In this document: positions 1 to 7,643 of the stretch, one piece after another
Position numbering within the stretch: position 1 is the first letter of the stretch
Layout of the letters: each line of letters starts with the position of its first letter
From: an uncultured Gammaproteobacteria bacterium
GTDB lineage: Bacteria > Pseudomonadota > Gammaproteobacteria > UBA9214
Assembly: GCA_905480305.1 (NCBI GenBank)
Contig: CAJQPV010000032.1
Coordinates: 1 to 8,419 of the forward strand
Length of the DNA: 8,419 bases
Direction of reading: 5' to 3'
Notes under the pieces: model-generated
Database searches by the model: none
What the model saw: the letters and a program-made list of their open reading frames with translations, nothing else
What the model was told of the DNA's origin: nothing
Position numbers and translations under genes: made by a program

Positions 1-371
1 ACCGCCACCAGCGAACCATCCTGGGAAATGGCACCACCAATACTGTTACCAGCCTGCAGCACCCGCTTTACCAACACACCACACAGCAGGTCTATTTTAG
101 AAAGCCCGCCATCGCGGCCAAAAATATAGGCGTAGCGTTCATCACGGGAATAGACTGCAGAGGCATGTGAAAGATCACCCAGCCCCTCAATCCTGAAGAG
201 ACTGGTTTTCGCCGTGGTATCAAGAATCTGTACACTACCGGTGGCGCGTTCAACAACCAGCCCCATATCACCGGTACCGCGAGTGAGGCATTCAGCATTT
301 ACCGATTGCCATGGAAAAAACACCAGCAGAAAAACAAGATACCCGTAGCTGTGGCCTTTGCCACGAACCAT
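1..371 (-). CDS. nirF: NirF, heme d1 biogenesis protein (N-terminal part, 3' end outside window)
   Basis: NirF is a periplasmic beta-propeller protein needed for a late step of heme d1 synthesis, the cofactor of the NirS nitrite reductase. The first 123 codons are visible. A hydrophobic signal segment (about residues 10-25) ends in a likely signal peptidase I site after VNA (residue 26). The mature protein then follows the NirF pattern: RGTGDMG (31-37), VVERATGSVQ (39-48), GLGDLSHAS (63-71), IFGRDGGLSKIDL (83-95) and QAGNSIGGAISQDG (106-119). His69 in LSHAS probably corresponds to the functionally important NirF histidine, judged by position only. Cys28 follows the signal peptide, but its context (NAEC) is not a lipobox, so a soluble periplasmic protein is more likely than a lipoprotein. 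The ATG lies 14 bases after the nirC stop, in the same transcript; no good ribosome binding site is seen. Identity is firm, although the frame is cut by the window edge. Confidence 0.93.
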   Translation of the reverse strand, partial: MVRGKGHSYGYLVFLLVFFPWQSVNAECLTRGTGDMGLVVERATGSVQILDTTAKTSLFRIEGLGDLSHASAVYSRDERYAYIFGRDGGLSKIDLLCGVLVKRVLQAGNSIGGAISQDGSLVA

Positions 372-385
372 AACCGGCGAGAGAC

Positions 386-712
386 TCACAACCCCTCTCC
401 CCGGCGCATGGCGTCGACCAGCCACTGCGCATCCTGCTCGCTCAATTCACCACGCCACGGCGGCATGGGGGTGCCCGGGCGCCCATCCAGCACGGTATTC
501 AGCATCAGCAACGGCGGACGTCCATTTATGTTTTCGGGAAGCAATGGCGGGCCAAGGCCACCCTTGCGTGTCATGCCGTGACAGGAGCCACAGTCATGTT
601 TGAGAAGATAAAGCAGCTCGGCCTGACGGTCTGCATCCGGAGCAGAAAAAACGCCGGCTGCCATGCTGGTCAGCATGCAGAAAGTAAACAATTTGTAATA
701 CGCCTGTTGCAT
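386..712 (-). CDS. nirC: NirC, small periplasmic c-type cytochrome of the nir cluster
   Basis: This 108-residue monoheme cytochrome c is exported. A signal peptide occupies about residues 1-24 (cleavage near VFSA). One heme c motif, CGSCH (41-45), follows in the setting typical of NirC (HDCGSCHGMT, then KGGLGPP). Met83 in TPMPPW is the likely distal heme ligand, and the C-terminal helix reads LSEQDAQWLVDAM. In other denitrifiers NirC can donate electrons to NirS and has been linked to heme d1 maturation. The ATG at 712 is preceded by GAGGGG with about 5 bases spacing, which supports this start. The gene lies downstream of nirS behind an intrinsic terminator and 14 bases before nirF, so nirC and nirF are probably expressed by read-through. 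Length and motifs fit NirC better than the NirM cytochrome c551 type. Confidence 0.92.
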   Translation of the reverse strand: MQQAYYKLFTFCMLTSMAAGVFSAPDADRQAELLYLLKHDCGSCHGMTRKGGLGPPLLPENINGRPPLLMLNTVLDGRPGTPMPPWRGELSEQDAQWLVDAMRRGEGL

Positions 713-755
713 TCCAGCCCCTCATATTTTTATCCGTCTACAAGGCTGTGCCTTT

Positions 756-788
756 AAAAAACCGGGAAGGGGCATACGCCCCTTCCCG
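756..788 (-). terminator. Rho-independent terminator between nirS and nirC
   Basis: The hairpin has a perfect 11-base-pair stem, CGGGAAGGGGC (763-773) against GCCCCTTCCCG (778-788), and a 4-base loop ATAC. Read on the minus strand, the stem is followed after one base by a run of six T (756-761). It begins 20 bases after the nirS stop codon. The other side lacks a matching A tract, so it acts only in the direction of nirS transcription. It should end most nirS messages and let a fraction continue into nirC and nirF. Confidence 0.88.
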
Positions 789-807
789 AACCCATATCAA
801 AAACTAC

Positions 808-2617
<1,810 letters not shown>

Positions 2618-2654
2618 CTCAGGCATGACATAGCGCTGCAAGCTGACGTTTTAA

Positions 2655-4274
2655 TCAATTTTCAGGCGGAATTGGCGCCATATCTGCAGTCTTGATTCGG
2701 TCTAAAGCGCGCTTGCTTTTTTCCCTGCGGATTCGTTTTTCCGACAGCGGTGGACACTGGTGGTCATCCCAGTAAGTAATCTGGCAATCCAGGCAATAGT
2801 GGCACTCGTTCGGATTAATCTCGCCGGTCGGCCGTATTGCCTGCACCTCGCACTGCCGCGCACAAATCTGGCAGGGCCGGCCACACTCCTTGCGGCGCCG
2901 CAACCAGTCAAAGATGCGCAGCGGCGCCGGGATCGCCAGTGCCGCACCCAGCGGACACAGGTATTTGCAAAAGAATTTGCGATTGAATACGGCAATCAGC
3001 AGCAGCCCCAGTGCATACAGCAGAAACAAGCCGCTGCGATCAAAGTGCATGACGATCGCTGTTTTGAACGGTTCGACCTCGGCTGCCCGCGCGGCATAAC
3101 CGATGGACTGCAGCGACAGGCCAAAAAGCGCAACAAAGATCACATACTTGATGGCCGTCAGGCGCTCATGCACGACATCCGGAAACTTGTATTCGGGGAT
3201 CTTCAGCCGCGTGGCCAGCTGATGAATCAGTTCCTGCAGGGCACCGAAGGGACACAACCAGCCGCAGTAGACACCACGACCCCATAACAGCAGCGTCAGG
3301 GCCACGAATCCCCAGAGAATAAAGATCAGCGGATCAACCAGGAATGATTCCCAGGAAAACTGGTGCAGGATGGCACTGATAAACGTCAGCACATGAATAA
3401 CCGACAATTGCGCCAGCATATACCAGCCTATAAATATCAGTGTAAACAGCAGGAAACCGGTACGCACGGTTCGCAGCAAGCGCGGCCGGCGGGTCAACCA
3501 GTCCTGGAACAGCAGAATAAAGGTCAAAACAACAAGCGCCAGCAGCAGCACCGCTATCTGCCAGGCGCGATCACGCCATACCGCCACCCAGAAAGGCTCG
3601 GAGGTCTCACCCAGCCACCAGACGGGGGGCACCACTGCTACTGGAGATGGCGTAACTATCTCGCCCTGCAGAACCTGCTGTGTACCGCTCCCTTCAGCAC
3701 CGCCAGCATTGCCGGATACATCAGCTGTCTGTGGAATATTGCGGGAAGCAGCAACCTGCTTGACAGACTTCATGACCGTGGCATTCATCACCATGGCCGT
3801 GATGCTGGCACCGGTAATACCGTCAATGGTGACGTAGCCCTCGCGCGCTCCGCCACCCAGCTTGACCTTCTGGTCGACCGTCACGCCCCGGTACTGCTCG
3901 ACGTAGCGCGCAAGATCCTGCTCGGAGATTCCTACCACCAGGATGGGTTCAGAGTGCTCCTTGATCTCAAGACCGGTAATGCGTCCCTCGATATCAAGGC
4001 CCACCAGCAGGGTTACCGGTTCGCCCGAGTACGCCGGGATCGGTGCGATATCAGTCGTGCGCATGAGATAGCCCAGCAATTCCTCATCCCGGTATACCGG
4101 CGCCGCCAGCGGCTCACCGGAGAATTCACCAACATGTGTTGCCTGCGGGAAATACTGCTGTATCTGTAAATCGGGTTGCGTGGCGCTGACCGGCCCGCTA
4201 GCGCTGGCAAAAAACAGCATCCAGAGACACAAGCAGACATACAGGGGAAAGCCGTTGCGACGCGCTATTGTCAT
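2655..4274 (-). CDS. nirI: NirI/NosR-family membrane flavo-iron-sulfur protein, compact form
   Basis: The family consists of membrane redox proteins that link the quinol pool or inner membrane to periplasmic denitrification enzymes: NosR for nitrous oxide reductase, NirI for NirS. This protein has 539 residues. An export signal or first helix is at about 10-27. A periplasmic FMN-binding domain (about 45-175) ends in DGITGASITA (151-160), where Thr159 is the expected flavin attachment residue. A Gly/Pro-rich linker (185-217) leads to five or so membrane helices (about 238-256, 272-303, 313-331, 373-392, 414-430). Two CX3CP motifs are at Cys337/341 and Cys436/440. The cytoplasmic C-terminus has two [4Fe-4S] cysteine sets: Cys464, 468, 471, 475 and Cys491, 494, 497, 507. 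The closing NECHYCLDCQ is typical of NosR/NirI. It seems shorter than usual NosR (about 700 residues), mainly between the FMN domain and the helices. NirI is preferred because nirS is next; NosR remains possible. Confidence 0.82.
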   Translation of the reverse strand: MTIARRNGFPLYVCLCLWMLFFASASGPVSATQPDLQIQQYFPQATHVGEFSGEPLAAPVYRDEELLGYLMRTTDIAPIPAYSGEPVTLLVGLDIEGRITGLEIKEHSEPILVVGISEQDLARYVEQYRGVTVDQKVKLGGGAREGYVTIDGITGASITAMVMNATVMKSVKQVAASRNIPQTADVSGNAGGAEGSGTQQVLQGEIVTPSPVAVVPPVWWLGETSEPFWVAVWRDRAWQIAVLLLALVVLTFILLFQDWLTRRPRLLRTVRTGFLLFTLIFIGWYMLAQLSVIHVLTFISAILHQFSWESFLVDPLIFILWGFVALTLLLWGRGVYCGWLCPFGALQELIHQLATRLKIPEYKFPDVVHERLTAIKYVIFVALFGLSLQSIGYAARAAEVEPFKTAIVMHFDRSGLFLLYALGLLLIAVFNRKFFCKYLCPLGAALAIPAPLRIFDWLRRRKECGRPCQICARQCEVQAIRPTGEINPNECHYCLDCQITYWDDHQCPPLSEKRIRREKSKRALDRIKTADMAPIPPEN

Positions 4275-4310
4275 TCTTTTCAGGCCGGTAAGCTCCAGGG
4301 TAGCAGTAAA

Positions 4311-4316
4311 ACTATA
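4311..4316 (-). promoter_or_regulatory. Likely -10 element of the nirI promoter
   Basis: TATAGT on the minus strand matches 5 of 6 bases of the -10 consensus. Its centre is 30 bases from the centre of the FNR-type box at 4337-4350, almost the same arrangement as at nirS. Transcription should start near 4303, leaving a leader of about 30 bases before the ATG at 4274. Confidence 0.62.
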
Positions 4317-4336
4317 GATCTCACTGCGTGCCTGCC

Positions 4337-4350
4337 TTGACCTGTATCAA
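4337..4350 (-). promoter_or_regulatory. FNR/Dnr-type operator upstream of nirI
   Basis: On the minus strand the site reads TTGATACAGGTCAA, that is TTGAT-N4-GTCAA. One half-site is the FNR consensus, the other the Dnr/NNR-like variant. It lies 62 bases upstream of the nirI ATG and is correctly phased with TATAGT at 4311-4316. It gives nirI its own anaerobic or nitric-oxide-responsive promoter, separate from the nor operon upstream. Confidence 0.87.
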
Positions 4351-4387
4351 GTCTTTCAATACAGGCCCAACAATCGCGCACGAGACC

Positions 4388-4435
4388 CGCAGCTGCAGAT
4401 TTGTCAGGCAGATGCAGCGACGGCTTGCAGCTGCG
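4388..4435. repeat. 10-bp perfect inverted repeat in the norD-nirI gap
   Basis: CGCAGCTGCA (4388-4397) is the exact reverse complement of TGCAGCTGCG (4426-4435), with 28 bases between. It lies between the norD stop and the FNR-type box of nirI. No T run follows on the minus strand, so it is not a classical intrinsic terminator. It could form a stem at the 3' end of the nor message or be a protein site. Each arm has a self-complementary GCAGCTGC core, so chance is also possible. Confidence 0.4.
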
Positions 4436-4454
4436 CAATCTCTCTGCTGTGTAC

Positions 4455-6293
4455 TCAAACTGTCAATCTTGCATACAACAACGGTAACTCGCGTGGCAAT
4501 TGCGAGGGTTTGTGGATTACCACGTAGCCACCACCGCCAAACAGGTGCGGCAGGTATTCGCCGGCATGCTTGTCGACAGTGACGCAGAACGGTTGCAGGC
4601 CCTGCTCACGCGCCTGCCTGAGTGCATGGCGGGTGTCCTCGATGCCATAGCGGCCTTCATAACGATCCAGATCATTCGGTTTGCCGTCTGTCAGCAATAA
4701 CAGCAAGCGACGCTCGGCCGCTTCAGCGGTCAGCAGTTGCGTGGCATGCCGTACAGCGGCACCCATACGGGTGTAGTAACCGGGCTTGATGGCATTGATA
4801 CGGCCACGCACGGGCGCGTTATAGCTTTCCGCAAAGCTTTTCAGCTGGTGAAAACGTACCGGGTCACGGCGCCGCGATGAAAAACCGTACATGGCAAAGC
4901 GGTCACCGGTTGCCGCCAGCGACTCGGCAAACAGGAACAGGCTGTCGCGAATAACATCGATGACCCGCGCATGGTCATTCACCCAGGCATCGGTAGATAA
5001 CGACAGGTCGGCCAGCAGCAGGCAGGCCAGGTCGCGTGCACCGCTACGCATGTCACGGTACAGGCAATCACCGGCAACCGCCTGGCCGGCGGCACGTTCG
5101 CTGCTAAAACGCAGATAGGCATCGAGATCGATTTCCACGCCATCGCTTTGCTCGTGATACCAGACACGTGCCGGTAGCAGCTGCTGAAACTGCGCCCGCA
5201 ATTGCCGCGCCGTACGATGCAAGCGCGGCGGCAGTTCAATGGCCGCTGCGGCAACTGCCAGCATCGGCTGGATACGACAGTAATCCGCTTGTAGTCGCTG
5301 TGCCTTGTAATCCCATTCGGGTACCAGGATGCCGCTGCCGATCTGCTGATCGTCACAACTTTCCGAGGGCAGGTCGAGATCAAAACGCAGCCGTGAAGCA
5401 ACGCTCTTGCCATCGCGTGTCACACTGAACCTGTCGATAGACTTCGCCGCGTCTGCCGCCTCATCCAGGTCCTCGTTTTCCTCGGTACCACGATCAAGAT
5501 TGGCAAACTCACCCCAGGTAAATATATTCTCCATGCGCACAGTGATCAGACCACGATCCTCCTGCGGCATATCGACACGCTCGGCCTGTCGCCGGCACTG
5601 GTCCTCGAGTTCCTTGCTCTGGCCCTGCCGGTCAGCAGCGGTATCATCGGCGCCACTGTCAGCAGCGCTGCCTGCCGGTAACGGCGGCACCGGGTGTAAC
5701 CACAACACGACCGGCTGTGGCGCACGCCTGGCAACGGGCAGCTGTACGCAACTGCCGGGGTCCTGCAGCGCGGTGCAGATAGCCTGTTCCTGTGCCGACT
5801 CGTCAGCGCGTAACTGTGCAAGCTTCGGACGTTGCAGCAGGTGCGCCGCCAACAAGCGCTGGTAGCGCGCGCGTATACCCGGGTAATCATGCAACACCTT
5901 GCGCGTCATCTGCTGACTGTGCAGGAACCAGTCGCTACTGCTGGCTGTTGCGCCCTGTGCAGCCAGCGCCGCCAGCCACAGGTACAGGTCACGGTTCAAT
6001 TCCGCCTGTGGAAAACAGTCAATCAACGCCGGCAGGCGCAACGCCTGTTCATCGCGCCAGCACAACTCCACATCGACATTGCTACCGGCAAGCCGTTGCA
6101 GCCAGGAGCGTCGTGCGCCGTGTGCGGTGGCCGTTGCCGCTTCAACCCGCAGCCCGCCATCACCACCGAGCGCGCGAAACAGGATAGCGACCGTCTTGCC
6201 AACCTGTTGCAGCGTCACTGCGGCAGCAGGATAGCGGCGCGTCGCCGCACGGGTAATGAGGCGGTCCCACAGCAGTCCAACATGCTCTTCCAT
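4455..6293 (-). CDS. norD: NorD, nitric oxide reductase activation protein with VWA domain
   Basis: NorD works with the MoxR-type ATPase NorQ to activate nitric oxide reductase NorCB, probably by assisting metal insertion into NorB. It is cytoplasmic; no signal peptide or membrane helix is seen. The product has 612 residues. The N-terminal 200 residues are helical, followed by an acidic and polar linker (about 205-285) that includes MENIFTWGEFANLDRGTEE. The C-terminal von Willebrand A domain (about 420-612) has an intact metal site: Asp429-x-Ser431-x-Ser433 in LADLSLSTD, Thr508 in YYTRMG, and Asp536 in LLTDGKPND. RYEGRYGIEDTRHAL (544-558) is a NorD family signature. The ATG at 6293 shares one base with the stop of the preceding gene (TGATG), which indicates translational coupling. 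norD closes the accessory operon; the gap to nirI has a separate promoter. Identity is firm. Confidence 0.93.
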   Translation of the reverse strand: MEEHVGLLWDRLITRAATRRYPAAAVTLQQVGKTVAILFRALGGDGGLRVEAATATAHGARRSWLQRLAGSNVDVELCWRDEQALRLPALIDCFPQAELNRDLYLWLAALAAQGATASSSDWFLHSQQMTRKVLHDYPGIRARYQRLLAAHLLQRPKLAQLRADESAQEQAICTALQDPGSCVQLPVARRAPQPVVLWLHPVPPLPAGSAADSGADDTAADRQGQSKELEDQCRRQAERVDMPQEDRGLITVRMENIFTWGEFANLDRGTEENEDLDEAADAAKSIDRFSVTRDGKSVASRLRFDLDLPSESCDDQQIGSGILVPEWDYKAQRLQADYCRIQPMLAVAAAAIELPPRLHRTARQLRAQFQQLLPARVWYHEQSDGVEIDLDAYLRFSSERAAGQAVAGDCLYRDMRSGARDLACLLLADLSLSTDAWVNDHARVIDVIRDSLFLFAESLAATGDRFAMYGFSSRRRDPVRFHQLKSFAESYNAPVRGRINAIKPGYYTRMGAAVRHATQLLTAEAAERRLLLLLTDGKPNDLDRYEGRYGIEDTRHALRQAREQGLQPFCVTVDKHAGEYLPHLFGGGGYVVIHKPSQLPRELPLLYARLTV

Positions 6294-7234
6294 CAGTACC
6301 CGCTTACCGGCTTGCTGTTGCAGCGTGTGGCAGGCCGCCTGGCAACCACCGTGATGGCCTGCTCACCTTCCACCCAGTGCAGCAAACTGCCGGCCGGGTT
6401 ATCGGTCTGCACCTGTTCACAGGCAACAAGACATTGCGTGCAATTGGTACAGGTAAACATGTGGCGCTTGATAGTGCGTGGCCGCAGCCGCATGGGACAG
6501 GCATTGTCACAGGCATTGTTACAGGACTGGCAACTGCGTGCCCGCGAACGCTCAAACCCCACCACCAGCGCGCGCGGATTTGCCATCCATGCAAGACTCT
6601 GAAACAGTCCAACGGCACAACCGAAGCGGCAAAACAGGTGACGGGCAAACATGAAGTCGATGAAAAACAGCAAGGTTCCAATGCCAAGGAAGCGCGCCTG
6701 GTTACCGCTCAGACTGGCGTTAAGCAGATTATGATAAATCTCGAAGGGTGGCAGCAGGTAGGTCAACAGACTCAGCGCCCAGACGAAGGCAAAGCCGGCC
6801 GCAACAACAACAGTCACCGGCCAGTAACGGCCTTTCGGCTGACTACCCGGCAGTGGCTGTGACTCCCAGACACTCGGCTTGCCGCTGGCGCGCAACAGCA
6901 GTGCATTGACTGTTTCCACCACGGAATAATGCGGGCACAGCCAGCCACAATAGAGTCGGCCATAGCGCCAGGCCGTCCAGATCAGCGCGCCACCCACCAG
7001 CAACAGTGGCAGAAAACCGCGCACCATCACATTCATGAACGCACCGCTTGCGCCAATATCACCCTTGATCAACGCGTCCAGCCCCAGCGTCCAGGGCATG
7101 CCCAGGACAATAAAGTGACCCAGCGTCAGGTCATAGCGAAAAATATCCAGTGGTGGTGCCACCACAAACAGGATAAAAAAACCGGCCTGCAAGCAACTGC
7201 GGTAGCGACTCAGCTGCTGTTGCCGCATAGCCAT
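6293..7234 (-). CDS. Membrane polyferredoxin, NapH/CcoG-like, in the nor accessory operon
   Basis: This is a membrane-bound 4Fe-4S protein of 313 residues. Membrane helices are visible at about 15-28, 71-89, 137-160 and 183-200. PPLDIFRYDLTLGHFIVLG (27-45) recalls the start of CcoG/FixG proteins. Motifs are CGWLCP (96-101), as in NapH, NosR and CcoG, and a second membrane-edge pair Cys202/Cys206 (CRFGCA) in which the usual proline is missing. The C-terminal part has two [4Fe-4S] sets: Cys235, 238, 242, 246 (followed by Pro) and Cys262, 265, 268, 272. No FMN domain is present, unlike NirI. The likely role is electron transfer across or along the membrane during NO reductase or heme-copper centre maturation; this is inferred from position between norQ and norD. 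The start at 7234 follows the upstream stop by one base (TGACATG); ATG at 7228 is an alternative. The exact family name is uncertain. Confidence 0.75.
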   Translation of the reverse strand: MAMRQQQLSRYRSCLQAGFFILFVVAPPLDIFRYDLTLGHFIVLGMPWTLGLDALIKGDIGASGAFMNVMVRGFLPLLLVGGALIWTAWRYGRLYCGWLCPHYSVVETVNALLLRASGKPSVWESQPLPGSQPKGRYWPVTVVVAAGFAFVWALSLLTYLLPPFEIYHNLLNASLSGNQARFLGIGTLLFFIDFMFARHLFCRFGCAVGLFQSLAWMANPRALVVGFERSRARSCQSCNNACDNACPMRLRPRTIKRHMFTCTNCTQCLVACEQVQTDNPAGSLLHWVEGEQAITVVARRPATRCNSKPVSGY

Positions 7235-7235
7235 G

Positions 7236-7643
7236 TCAAAGCGGCCGCCCCACCAGCGGGTAACGGAAACGCTGGCCTGCCATGGCCTTTGCAAGGCCCA
7301 TCACCCCCAGCAATACCAGTGTCGCATGGCAGGTGGTGAAGTAGATAATGACTACCATCCAGGTATGTGGACTGCGGTAGCCACCGAGAACCACAATGAT
7401 GATATTGGCCAGCAGCAACAGTGCCCCTGCCCACAGGCTTGCAGATAATGTCTGGCGCAGGTGACAGGCGGCCAGTGCAGGTGCCGTATGAATATTTTTG
7501 ATATACACAAACAGCAGCCCGATGAACGCCAGGCCGGGCAGCAACAGCAGGTTAACGATATACAGCGCCTCGGCCGTGACAGCGAGACCCTGACCGGGTA
7601 CTACCGGCTCGGGCTCACCCTGCTCATGCACCGAATGTGGCAT
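7236..7643 (-). CDS. Small three-helix membrane protein, Tic20/DUF4870-like
   Basis: The 135-residue product has a polar N-terminus (1-22) and three probable membrane helices (about 25-47, 66-88, 94-118). The layout resembles the Tic20/DUF4870 family: a proline-glycine turn (LLLPGLAF, 33-40), a conserved CHLRQTLSAS (60-69) comparable to the family's H-x-R-Q-S-L segment, and a C-terminal AGQRFRYPLVGR (122-133) comparable to its G-x-x-YRYPL ending. No signal peptide, metal motif or catalytic residue is evident, so its function is unknown. His106 and His61 could be of interest. The ATG at 7643 overlaps the norQ 3' end by 20 bases and has GGAGGT 5 bases upstream, which supports this start. Its position between norQ and the polyferredoxin suggests a part in NO reductase assembly, but this is only inference. 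The family assignment is by eye and moderate. Confidence 0.6.
   Translation of the reverse strand: MPHSVHEQGEPEPVVPGQGLAVTAEALYIVNLLLLPGLAFIGLLFVYIKNIHTAPALAACHLRQTLSASLWAGALLLLANIIIVVLGGYRSPHTWMVVIIYFTTCHATLVLLGVMGLAKAMAGQRFRYPLVGRPL

Noticed and set aside
92..298. Open frame of 68 codons on the minus strand near the left edge
   Set aside because: It lies in another frame of nirF, whose translated sequence matches the family over its whole visible length.
2641..2657. Sequence resembling an FNR half-site pair at the end of nirI (TTGATTAAAACGTCA)
   Set aside because: Spacing and second half-site do not match TTGAT-N4-ATCAA; the TTGAT overlaps the nirI stop and there is a perfect box nearby.
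3363..4169. Long open frame on the plus strand opposite nirI
   Set aside because: It is a shadow of nirI: rich in Gln, His and Arg, no recognisable domain. The nirI frame has clear motifs throughout.
5832..6602. Long open frame on the plus strand across norD and the polyferredoxin
   Set aside because: It spans two well-supported genes on the other strand and has low-complexity composition with no motif.
7235..7294. In-frame upstream ATG at 7294 for the polyferredoxin
   Set aside because: It would overlap the preceding gene by 59 bases and add a 20-residue polar leader. The ATG at 7234, directly after the upstream stop, fits the tight operon better.
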